A stretch of 64,000 bases of DNA. It comes from Gordonia iterans (GTDB taxonomy: Bacteria > Actinomycetota > Actinomycetes > Mycobacteriales > Mycobacteriaceae). The notes below the pieces were generated by a model. It was not told where the DNA came from. It ran no database searches and saw only the letters and a list, made by a program, of their open reading frames with translations. Position 1 is the stretch's first letter, and each line of letters opens with the position of its first letter. The stretch covers positions 2,852,001 through 2,916,000 of the forward strand of contig NZ_CP027433.1 in NCBI RefSeq assembly GCF_002993285.1, read 5' to 3'. This document shows, one piece after another, positions 56,625 through 64,000 of this stretch. The translations under genes were made by a program, and so were the position numbers.

Positions 56625-57533
56625 GTGACTATTGATACCAAGGCTGGACACCGTCTCCGCACACGACGCGCCCCTGTGCGCCAGCTCGTCGCGGTCCTGC
56701 TCGCCGCTACCGTGGCCGGCTCCGCCTCCACCCTCACCGAGGCGCCCGCTCAGGCCGATCCGGCCGGCGAGCTCATGGGTGTCGCCGGGCAGGTCCTGCA
56801 CGACCTTCCGCAGGTCTCGGAGCTGCTCTCCCAGTTGCCCGGCATCTTCACGCTGCTCATCCCAGGCCTGCAGGCCCCCGACGCGCCGCTCCCCCCGACC
56901 GGCGATCGGCGCACCTCCTGCACACGGGTGGTTCACATCGGCGACTCCACGTCGGTGGGCATCGACGACGCGAGCAAGTTCGCGAACCCGGCGGACCGGC
57001 TCAGCGCCCAGTACTCCCGCGTCGGCGTCGCCTCCACCACCCTCAACGCCGACGGCGCCCGCTCGATCGTCGAGAAGGTTCAGGGCCGGCCCAACGCCGT
57101 CGACGCCATCAAGAGCGAACTCGCGCGCGGCAAGGACGGGTGCTGGGTGATCGCGATGGGCGTCAACGACGCCGCCAACATCGGAGTCGGCAGCAGCGTG
57201 AACGCCGATCAGCGCATCGACCGGGTGATGGCCGAACTGCCCGGCCGAAACGTGCTCTGGCCGACCGTCGCCACGCACGACGCCACCGTCAAGGGCTACT
57301 CCGCGGCGAACATGACGTCGTTCAACGACGCCCTGAAGCGCGCGGCCGCGCGCTACCCGAACCTCCGGGTGTACGACTTCGCGGCCGAAGCACAGCCGGC
57401 GTGGTTCACCGACGGCATTCACTACAACGCCGACGGCCTCGCCCAGCGCAACCGGCTGTTTGCCACCGGTCTGGCGACGGCCTTCCCGCAGCGCGGAACC
57501 GGCCCTGCGCCGCGCAGCGCCCGCACCCCCTGA
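56625..57533 (+). CDS. Secreted SGNH-hydrolase-fold protein
   Basis: A 302-residue exported protein. From GTG 56625 the N-terminus is basic, then a signal helix (L-V-A-V-L-L-A-A-T-V-A-G) and an A-Q-A cleavage site near residue 44. The SGNH blocks follow: G-D-S-T-S-V-G near 106, G-V-N-D-A-A-N near 184 and D-G-I-H-Y-N near 263, supplying the Ser, Asn and Asp-His residues. The domain is closely similar to the C-terminal domain of the next gene. It probably transfers or removes acyl groups on cell-envelope glycans or lipids (inference). Confidence 0.82.
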   Translation: MTIDTKAGHRLRTRRAPVRQLVAVLLAATVAGSASTLTEAPAQADPAGELMGVAGQVLHDLPQVSELLSQLPGIFTLLIPGLQAPDAPLPPTGDRRTSCTRVVHIGDSTSVGIDDASKFANPADRLSAQYSRVGVASTTLNADGARSIVEKVQGRPNAVDAIKSELARGKDGCWVIAMGVNDAANIGVGSSVNADQRIDRVMAELPGRNVLWPTVATHDATVKGYSAANMTSFNDALKRAAARYPNLRVYDFAAEAQPAWFTDGIHYNADGLAQRNRLFATGLATAFPQRGTGPAPRSARTP

Positions 57534-57722
57534 GGCTCCGCCCGGCTGCGATCGGCGCACCGCCGACGGGGTGACCGGTCTCACGACGCAGTCGTCCGAT
57601 CCGACGACGGAAGACTCCGCCGCTGCGTCGTACGATGGTTGGTTGCGGCACCACGCGGTCCGGCCCGCCACCGGCCCCGCCGCCCACCCCTTCCGAGCGG
57701 AACCGAGGAGCACTCAGGCGGC

Positions 57723-60164
57723 ATGCCACGCCCCACACACCAGGAAACGTCGTACCTGCCGGCACTCGACGGCCTCCGCGCACTCGCGGTGGTCTTCGTC
57801 GTGCTGTACCACCTCGGCGTGCCCGGGTTCGGCGGCGGTCTGCTCGGTGTCGGGATGTTCTTCACCCTGTCCGGATTCCTGATCACCTCGCTGCTGATCT
57901 TCACCAAGGAGAAGACCGGCGGCCTCGGTCTGAAGACCTTCTGGATCCGGCGTTTCCGCCGCCTGATGCCCGCAGTGGTGCTGGTCCTGCTGGCGACGCT
58001 GGTGACGGCCGCGATCACCGTGCCCCGACAGTTCGTGGAGTATCTGTGGGAGGCGCTGAGCGCGCTGTTCTACGTCAACAACTGGTACACGATCTTCACC
58101 GACACCTCGTACTTCGACCGGTTCGAAGGCCCCAGTCCGCTGAGCCACATGTGGTCGCTGTCCATCGAGGAGCAGTTCTATCTGATCTGGCCGCTCTTGC
58201 TGGCCCTGATGTACCTCGTGATCCGGCGCCGCATCGGTCTGACGATCGTGACGGTCGCCCTGGCACTGGCCTCGTTCTGGCTTCTCTACGACCTCGCGGA
58301 GCAGGCGTTCGACAACACCCGCGCTTACGAGGGCACTGACACCCGAGCGGGAGGACTGCTCCTGGGCGCAGCGATGGCGTTCTGGTGGCCGGCCCGCAAG
58401 CAGCGCGTCGGACACGGCCTGCGATGCTGGCTCGACGTGCTGGCGCTGGCGGGTCTCGCGGTGATCGTGCTGTTGGTGGCGCACACCGACGACAACTCGA
58501 TGAGCCTCTACTCGTGGGGTCTGCTGGCCCTCACTCTCGCCACCATGGCGGTCCTCGCCGCAGCGGTCGCACCGCAGACGCTGGTCGCGACGCTGCTGAG
58601 CCTGGCGCCGCTGCGCTGGATCGGCGAGCGCTCGTACGGCATCTACCTGTGGCACATGCCCGTCGTCGCGTTTCTGCCGCTCGCGGTGCGAACCGATTCG
58701 CCGTGGTTCGGGTCCATCGTGGCGATCGCGATCACCCTCCTGCTGGCGACGGTGTCCTGGAAGTACGTCGAGGACCCGATCCGCCGGCGCGGCTTCGTCG
58801 CGGTACTCACCGGCCGGGCTGACGAACGCGCCGCTCCGCCGGCCGTCGGTGTCCCCGCCGGTCCCTCGGATACACCGGTAGCCGACGCGTCGGCCGCAGT
58901 CTCCGGCTTCGCGTCCGAACCGCACGACCACGAGGCCCGCCCGATCCTCGAGCACCCCGTCGACCTGAGCGGCGTGCTGAGCCCCCGTCCCGGCGTCGCC
59001 CCGGAACTCCCGGACGACGACGAGGAGTCCGGTCAGGACGAGCCTGCCGCCGACGGAGAGTCGGACGCCGACACCCAGGCGCCGGAGACCGGTCACCTCG
59101 CGGCGGCCCCTGGCGCCGTCGCGCCGGAACCCGTCGAGACCGGTGCAGAGCCGGTCGCAGAAGCGGTTGCGGACGCCGGAGCTGATTCGGAGACCGAGAC
59201 CGCCGCGAGCCCACCGGCACCCGAGCCGGGAGAAGACCTGCCGGATACCGTCCGCGCCGCGCCGCGCATCGTCGTTCCCGACCCGCGGCCGACGGCCGAA
59301 CGCCGGCGACTGCTGCGCCCGTTCGGCACCGTCGTCGGCGTCCTGACACTGGCGGTGATGCTGATGCTCGGCACTCACTCCCTGAGCCCGGATATGGCCG
59401 TGGTGCGGGCGCTGTCGACCGGTCACGACGACGAATTCGACGATCCCACCGCCGACGAGCCCACCACCGAACCGGTCGGTCCCACCCTGGCCGCAGCGCA
59501 GCGCCGCACCACATGCGACACCGTGATCCACGTCGGGGACTCGACGTCGATCGGTATGAACGATCCCGGCATGCAGCCGGTGCCGGCCGACCGGATCACT
59601 GAGCAGTACCGGCGCGCCGGGGCGGGCGCCGTGTACACCGACATCGTCGGCGGACGTTCGTCGATCGAGCGCCTCAACGGCGAGCCGAACGTGGTGGAGT
59701 CGATCCGGGCCGATCGGGACCGCGGCTGGAAGGGCTGCTGGGTGATCAACATGGGGATCAACGACACCGCGAACATCGAGGTCGGCGGCCCCGGTCCGAT
59801 CGACATGCGCATCGATCTGATCCTCGATCAACTCAAGGACCAGCAGGTGCTGTGGCCGACTGTGATCACCAACCGGCTCAACCAGAATCCGGCGTACAAC
59901 AACCGCGCCATGAAGCAGTTCAACCGCGCCCTGATCCGCGCCTGCGAGCGACATCCGAACCTGCGCGTGTACGACCTCGCCGGTGAGACCGACGACGCGT
60001 GGTTCGCCGACGGCGTGCACTACACCGCGGCCGGCAACGCTCAGCGCGCGCGTTTGCTGTCGACCGCAGTGGCCACCGTCTATCCGGCCGACGATCTGGC
60101 GCCGAAGGGCTGCCTACTGCGCTCCGTCGAGGCGGTCGAACCGCCTGCCGATCAGCAGCGATAA
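57723..60164 (+). CDS. Acyltransferase-3 membrane protein fused to an SGNH domain
   Basis: An 813-residue protein. Residues 10-360 form the acyltransferase-3 (OafA-like) domain: Y-L-P-A-L-D-G-L-R-A-L-A-V near 11, catalytic-type His in V-L-Y-H-L-G near 29, about ten helices, and Y-G-I-Y-L-W-H near 307. A Pro/Ala/Glu-rich linker (about 363-530) leads to an eleventh helix and an extracytoplasmic SGNH domain with G-D-S-T-S-I-G near 604, M-G-I-N-D-T-A-N near 678 and D-G-V-H-Y near 762. Such fusions move acyl groups across the membrane onto envelope glycans. Confidence 0.9.
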   Translation: MPRPTHQETSYLPALDGLRALAVVFVVLYHLGVPGFGGGLLGVGMFFTLSGFLITSLLIFTKEKTGGLGLKTFWIRRFRRLMPAVVLVLLATLVTAAITVPRQFVEYLWEALSALFYVNNWYTIFTDTSYFDRFEGPSPLSHMWSLSIEEQFYLIWPLLLALMYLVIRRRIGLTIVTVALALASFWLLYDLAEQAFDNTRAYEGTDTRAGGLLLGAAMAFWWPARKQRVGHGLRCWLDVLALAGLAVIVLLVAHTDDNSMSLYSWGLLALTLATMAVLAAAVAPQTLVATLLSLAPLRWIGERSYGIYLWHMPVVAFLPLAVRTDSPWFGSIVAIAITLLLATVSWKYVEDPIRRRGFVAVLTGRADERAAPPAVGVPAGPSDTPVADASAAVSGFASEPHDHEARPILEHPVDLSGVLSPRPGVAPELPDDDEESGQDEPAADGESDADTQAPETGHLAAAPGAVAPEPVETGAEPVAEAVADAGADSETETAASPPAPEPGEDLPDTVRAAPRIVVPDPRPTAERRRLLRPFGTVVGVLTLAVMLMLGTHSLSPDMAVVRALSTGHDDEFDDPTADEPTTEPVGPTLAAAQRRTTCDTVIHVGDSTSIGMNDPGMQPVPADRITEQYRRAGAGAVYTDIVGGRSSIERLNGEPNVVESIRADRDRGWKGCWVINMGINDTANIEVGGPGPIDMRIDLILDQLKDQQVLWPTVITNRLNQNPAYNNRAMKQFNRALIRACERHPNLRVYDLAGETDDAWFADGVHYTAAGNAQRARLLSTAVATVYPADDLAPKGCLLRSVEAVEPPADQQR

Positions 60165-60172
60165 CCGAGTAG

Positions 60173-60244
60173 AGCGGGTGACAGGATTCGAACCCGCCTA
60201 GCACTGTTTTGCAGACAGCTGCCTAGCCACTCAGCCACACCCGC
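60173..60244 (-). tRNA. tRNA-Cys (anticodon GCA)
   Basis: On the minus strand the acceptor GCGGGTG pairs with CACCCGC, the anticodon loop CTGCAAA carries GCA, and the T-arm has GGTTCGAATCC. The discriminator base U (60173) is typical of tRNA-Cys. It lies 8 nt from the acyltransferase stop on the opposite strand. Confidence 0.93.
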
Positions 60245-60356
60245 GAGCGACCTCCACTGTGCCGCCGGCCGGCTCACCGGCCAAGGGTTGTGCTCATGCG
60301 GACCTCAAACCCCGTCGGGCATCCCGATTCCCGGCGAACCCGTACGACCGCGTGCC

Positions 60357-60818
60357 CTACCGCGCCGCGAGGGCCGCTTCCCATGTCTGGACGCCTCGCG
60401 CTTCGCCCGGGCCGACCATCGCCGAGAACTTGATCACGCCGTCCTCGCCGACCAGGAACGTGCCCCGGTTGGCGATCCCGCGCGTGTCGTCGAACACGCC
60501 GTAGTCCCGGGCGACCGCGCCGTGCGGCCAGAAGTCCGAGAGGATCGGAAAGAGGAAGCCCTGCGCGGACGACCACACTTTGTGCGTCGGCGGCGGGCCG
60601 ACGGAGACGGCGACGGTCGTCAGGTGCTCGTCGTCGAACTGCGGGAGATGGTCGCGGATATGGCCGAGCTCGCCTTCGCAGGTGCCGGTGAACGCCAGCG
60701 GGAAGAAAACCACCAGCACCGACCCCTTCTCGCGCAACGCCGCAAGGGACACCGTCTGGTTGTTCTGATCGCGCAGGGCGAACTCCGGCGCGGGCGCGCC
60801 GGTCTCGAGGGCGGCCAT
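60357..60818 (-). CDS. ahpE: 1-Cys peroxiredoxin AhpE
   Basis: A 153-residue thioredoxin-fold peroxiredoxin with the peroxidatic motif P-L-A-F-T-G-T-C-E-G-E-L (Cys48 region) and no second conserved Cys, as in actinobacterial AhpE. It reduces organic peroxides and peroxynitrite. It shares a 1-nt stop/start overlap (TGATG) with the DUF3052 gene, the same pair as Rv2238c-Rv2239c. Confidence 0.93.
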   Translation of the reverse strand: MAALETGAPAPEFALRDQNNQTVSLAALREKGSVLVVFFPLAFTGTCEGELGHIRDHLPQFDDEHLTTVAVSVGPPPTHKVWSSAQGFLFPILSDFWPHGAVARDYGVFDDTRGIANRGTFLVGEDGVIKFSAMVGPGEARGVQTWEAALAAR

Positions 60819-61231
60819 CAGCGCTTGCCGCGCGCGCGGGACTCCAAGCGGACCCCGGACCAGTCGCCCAGGTTCACCACCTTGGTCTGACTCAGCCCGG
60901 CGGTGGGGGCGGCCTCGGCGATCTCACTCGGATCGACGTAACCGTCCTTGCCCGTCTTGGGCGACACGACCCAGATGAAGCCGCCTTCGGCGAGCGGGCC
61001 GATGGCGTCGACCAGGGCATCCACCAGATCACCGTCGTCGTCACGCCACCAGAGCAGCACCGCGTCCATCACGTCGATCGCGTCCTCGTCGAGCATCTCC
61101 GCGTCGATGACGTCTTCGATGGCGATCCGCAGGTCGTCGTCGGTGTCGTCGTCCCAGCCCAATTCCTGGATCACCATTCCTGTGGTGAATCCGAGCTTGC
61201 CGACATTGCCGTCGTCCGTGGTGGGTACCAC
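60818..61231 (-). CDS. DUF3052 family protein
   Basis: A 137-residue, very acidic protein with the family pattern K-L-G-F-T-T-G-M-V-I-Q-E-L-G-W-D-D-D near residue 12 and W-V-V-S-P-K-T-G near 90. Function unknown; homologous to Rv2239c by sequence and position, between ahpE and aceE. The GTG start is the only one close to the conserved block. Confidence 0.9.
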   Translation of the reverse strand: MVPTTDDGNVGKLGFTTGMVIQELGWDDDTDDDLRIAIEDVIDAEMLDEDAIDVMDAVLLWWRDDDGDLVDALVDAIGPLAEGGFIWVVSPKTGKDGYVDPSEIAEAAPTAGLSQTKVVNLGDWSGVRLESRARGKR

Positions 61232-61365
61232 CGGGTGTGACCTCCTGGTTTCTCCTCGGCGGGCGGCGCGATCGCCGACTCCCCGAATGCGTGTATTCGA
61301 CCTTCGACGCTAAGCCTAAAGGTTCACCGGCTCAACCGGAGCGTGCTTATCGACGACAGACCGTC

Positions 61366-61866
61366 TCAGGTGACTCCGGTCGGCACGAATTCACCGCATG
61401 CGTCGATCAATTCCGTCCGTTCGTCGGACCATTCCTCGGTCGCCTTGTTCAGGGCGAGTTTGCGCCGCTTGGCGATCTGTTCAGACAACTGCTCGGTGGC
61501 GGTGAGGAAGCTCTGCACCTTCTGCTCGATGTCGGCGGGCACCGCCGGACTCAGTGTCTTGCGGATCTCGTCGGCGCCGGTGTCGAGCGTGTCGCGGGCG
61601 TAGCGCGCCTCGGTGCCCAGTTCGGCGTAGCTCTGCGTCTTGTTCAGCGCGGTGACGAAGGCGTTGTAGTCGCGCACCATCACCCCCGCCGAGGTGATCA
61701 CCTGACGGCACACCGCGATCGCGGCCTCACCACCCTCCCGCGACTCGGTGGTGACCGTGGTGACGCCGACAGAACCCTTGGCCGGCGCCTGCTTCTCGCC
61801 GCCGCACCCGGCCAGCACGACGGCGGACGCGACGGTCAGCAGCGCGCACACCGCGGTACGGCGCAT
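61366..61866 (-). CDS. Lipoprotein of unknown function
   Basis: A 166-residue exported protein with a lipobox L-A-G-C near residue 21, then a mostly helical, charged mature part (coiled-coil-like around residues 95-145) and one further Cys pair candidate (C-R-Q-V and D-A-C-G). Not recognised beyond the mycobacterial-type lipoprotein found at this position (Rv2240c). Upstream, 61867-62149 shows no gene and presumably holds the divergent promoters for this gene and aceE. Confidence 0.8.
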   Translation of the reverse strand: MRRTAVCALLTVASAVVLAGCGGEKQAPAKGSVGVTTVTTESREGGEAAIAVCRQVITSAGVMVRDYNAFVTALNKTQSYAELGTEARYARDTLDTGADEIRKTLSPAVPADIEQKVQSFLTATEQLSEQIAKRRKLALNKATEEWSDERTELIDACGEFVPTGVT

Positions 61867-62149
61867 GTCGCCTCCTAGCTCGTCGTCGAACGTTCCTGTC
61901 TCATCCTGCCTTCTCTACATCGTGCCGCACCCTACTCGCGAGTCACTCCCTCAGCACGCGAATCGATCCCGAACGGACCGCCACAACCGCTGCCGGCGCG
62001 CTGAATATCGTGCACGATAGAGGGGCCGCGGTGCCCCACTTCTCACCGGCGCTCGGCATGTCGGCCGCACCACCCGCCGCGGCCGGCCGCGACCTCCTCA
62101 GCTCACCATCCGCAGAGCTGACGCGAACGACACACAGACAGGTGGAAAC

Positions 62150-64000
62150 GTGACCGAACAGGCCGAAGTCAACGCCGGACCTCCCGCCAGCACCAACCGG
62201 GTCCAGGTGATCCGCGACGGCGTGGCCTCCTACCTCGCCGACGCCGACCCGGGCGAGACCGAGGAATGGCTGGAATCGTTCGACGCCATGCTCGAGGCCG
62301 CCGGTCCCGAACGCGCCCGCTATCTGATGCTGCGGATGCTCGAGCGCGCCGACGACAAGCGCGTACAGCTGCCGTCGCTGACCTCCACCGACTTCGTCAA
62401 CACCATCCCGACCGATCTGGAGCCCGAATTCCCCGGTGACGAGGACATGGAGCGCCGCTTCCGCGCCATGATCCGCTGGAATGCCGCGATCATGGTGCAC
62501 CGGGCACAGCGTCCGGGCATCGGCGTCGGCGGCCACATCTCCACGTACGCGTCGTCGGCCTCCCTGTACGAGGTCGGCTTCAACCACTTCTTCCGCGGCC
62601 TGGACCATCCGGGCGGGGGCGACCAGATCTTCGTCCAGGGCCACGCCTCCCCCGGCATCTACGCGCGGGCCTTCCTCGAGGGCCGGATCGACGAGAACCG
62701 GATGGACGGCTTTCGCCAGGAGCACAGCCACGCCGGCCTGGGCGGCGGCTTGCCGTCGTACCCGCACCCGCGCCTGATGCCGGAATTCTGGCAGTTCCCC
62801 ACCGTCTCGATGGGCCTGGGCCCGATGAATGCCATCTACCAGGCACGCATCAACCGCTTTCTGCACAACAACGGCATCACCGATACCTCGGACCAGCATG
62901 TCTGGGCGTTCCTGGGCGACGGCGAGATGGACGAGCCCGAGTCGCGCGGACTGCTCCAGGTGGCCGCGAACGACCATCTGGACAATCTCACGTTCGTCGT
63001 CAACTGCAACCTGCAGCGGCTCGACGGTCCGGTACGCGGCAACGGCAAGATCATCCAGGAGCTCGAATCGTTCTTCCGCGGTGCGGGCTGGAACGTCATC
63101 AAGGTGGTGTGGGGCCGCGAGTGGGACGCGCTGCTGCACGCCGACAAGGAGGGCGCGCTGGTCAACCTGATGAACAAGACGTCCGACGGCGACTACCAGA
63201 CCTACCGCGCCAACGACGGCGGCTTCATCCGCGAGCACTTCTTCGCCCGCGACCCGCGCTGCAAGGAACTGGTCAAGGACTACTCCGACGCCGACATTTG
63301 GCGACTCAAGCGCGGCGGCCACGACTACCGCAAGATCTATGCCGCCTACAAGGCCGCATTGGAGCACAAGGGCCAGCCGACGGTGATCCTGGCGCACACG
63401 ATCAAGGGTTACACGCTGGGCGGGCACTTCGAGGGCCGCAACGCGACGCATCAGATGAAGAAGATGACGCTCGACGACCTCAAGGCCTTCCGCGACACCA
63501 ACCGCATCCCGATCTCGGACGCAGATCTCGAAGCCGATCCGTACCTGCCGCCGTACTACCACCCCGGCCCCGACGCGCCGGAGATCAAGTACCTGCTGGA
63601 ACGACGACGCGAGCTCGGCGGGTTCCTGCCGCGCCGCCATCTGACGCCCAAGCCGCTGGAGGCCGATACCGCGGCCGCGCTCAAGGCGGTGGCCGGCGGT
63701 TCGGGCAAGCAGCAGGTCGCGACCACGATGGCGCTGGTGCGCATCTTCAAGGAACTGATGCGCGACAAGGCAATCGGCAAGCGGATCGTGCCGATCATTC
63801 CGGACGAGGCCCGCACCTTCGGCATGGACTCGTGGTTCCCGACGCTGAAGATCTACAACCCGAACGGCCAGCACTACCGGTCCGTGGACGCCGAGCTGAT
63901 GCTCGCCTACAAGGAAGCCGAGGGCGGCCGGATCCTGCACGAGGGCATCAACGAGGCGGGATCCACCGCCGCCTTCACCGCGGTGGGGACGTCGTACGCC
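62150..64000 (+). CDS. aceE: Pyruvate dehydrogenase E1 component, 5' part
   Basis: The first 617 codons of a homodimeric-type E1 run off the right edge (full length is about 900 or more). It decarboxylates pyruvate with thiamine diphosphate in the pyruvate dehydrogenase complex. The ThDP motif is visible as G-D-G-E-M-D-E-P near residue 260, followed by N-C-N-L-Q-R-L-D-G near 287, and [10 protein letters not shown] lies near 127. GTG 62150 is chosen because the family N-terminus starts there. It is the last gene of the conserved block (Rv2241 in M. tuberculosis). Confidence 0.96.
   Translation, partial: MTEQAEVNAGPPASTNRVQVIRDGVASYLADADPGETEEWLESFDAMLEAAGPERARYLMLRMLERADDKRVQLPSLTSTDFVNTIPTDLEPEFPGDEDMERRFRAMIRWNAAIMVHRAQRPGIGVGGHISTYASSASLYEVGFNHFFRGLDHPGGGDQIFVQGHASPGIYARAFLEGRIDENRMDGFRQEHSHAGLGGGLPSYPHPRLMPEFWQFPTVSMGLGPMNAIYQARINRFLHNNGITDTSDQHVWAFLGDGEMDEPESRGLLQVAANDHLDNLTFVVNCNLQRLDGPVRGNGKIIQELESFFRGAGWNVIKVVWGREWDALLHADKEGALVNLMNKTSDGDYQTYRANDGGFIREHFFARDPRCKELVKDYSDADIWRLKRGGHDYRKIYAAYKAALEHKGQPTVILAHTIKGYTLGGHFEGRNATHQMKKMTLDDLKAFRDTNRIPISDADLEADPYLPPYYHPGPDAPEIKYLLERRRELGGFLPRRHLTPKPLEADTAAALKAVAGGSGKQQVATTMALVRIFKELMRDKAIGKRIVPIIPDEARTFGMDSWFPTLKIYNPNGQHYRSVDAELMLAYKEAEGGRILHEGINEAGSTAAFTAVGTSYA

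Overview
The window is about 64 kb of high-GC (roughly 68-70%) actinobacterial chromosome. Gene content and order point to the Mycobacteriales, most likely Gordonia or a close relative. The backbone runs glnA1 ... glnE - glnA2 - panB - CYTH/CHAD - [rnpB] - acid phosphatase - zinc-ribbon protein - Nif3 - cobC-like - HAD - ptpA - SURF1 - cobD ... ahpE - DUF3052 - lipoprotein - aceE, the same order as the Mycobacterium tuberculosis Rv2220-Rv2241 region. GTG/TTG starts, 4-base ATGA/GTGA overlaps inside operons and leaderless-looking starts also fit.

Layout. 1-4.8 kb: a minus-strand operon (SDR, patatin lipase, Baeyer-Villiger monooxygenase, DUF2277) with a divergent TetR gene, then an RDD membrane protein. 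4.85-7.88 kb: a three-level nest of mobile DNA, with an IS110-family element inside an IS3-family element inside a small fold-back element flanked by CTAG. The IS110 element has a recognisable bridge RNA whose guide segments match both its insertion site and its own ends. 7.9-9.6 kb: glnA1 with a GlnR operator and a terminator. 9.6-17.6 kb: accessory genes (serine-hydrolase-like protein, FKBP lipoprotein, ArsR regulator with a five-gene family-5 ABC importer that probably carries nickel or peptides, paired fluoride channels). 17.7-25.7 kb: glnE, glnA2, panB, prolyl aminopeptidase, CYTH-CHAD protein. 25.8-29.7 kb: an iron-siderophore ABC importer behind an IdeR/DtxR-like box. 29.7-31.7 kb: REP-like repeats and a decayed DUF222/HNH gene carrying two in-frame 24-nt insertions. 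31.7-41.4 kb: RNB exonuclease, rnpB RNA and the phosphatase-to-cobD block. 41.5-51.3 kb: an osmoprotection island. betB-betA-betT face an OpuC-type ABC importer plus a TauD-type dioxygenase. Two adjacent genes of that importer carry three nonsense codons, two of them replacing the Walker A lysine and the Walker B glutamate, and one frameshift. 51.5-60.2 kb: secreted lipase with a tiny upstream ORF, tRNA-Val, MFS exporter/TetR pair, DinB-fold protein, and a secreted SGNH protein beside an acyltransferase-3/SGNH fusion. 60.2-64 kb: tRNA-Cys, ahpE, DUF3052 gene, a lipoprotein and the 5' part of aceE.

How it works together. Nitrogen assimilation (GlnA1, GlnA2 and the adenylyltransferase GlnE, with GlnR sites) is the core theme. 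Around it lie regulator-plus-transporter modules for metal, iron and betaine/choline, inserted into an otherwise conserved backbone. All functional statements are inferred from sequence reading; no database search was run.
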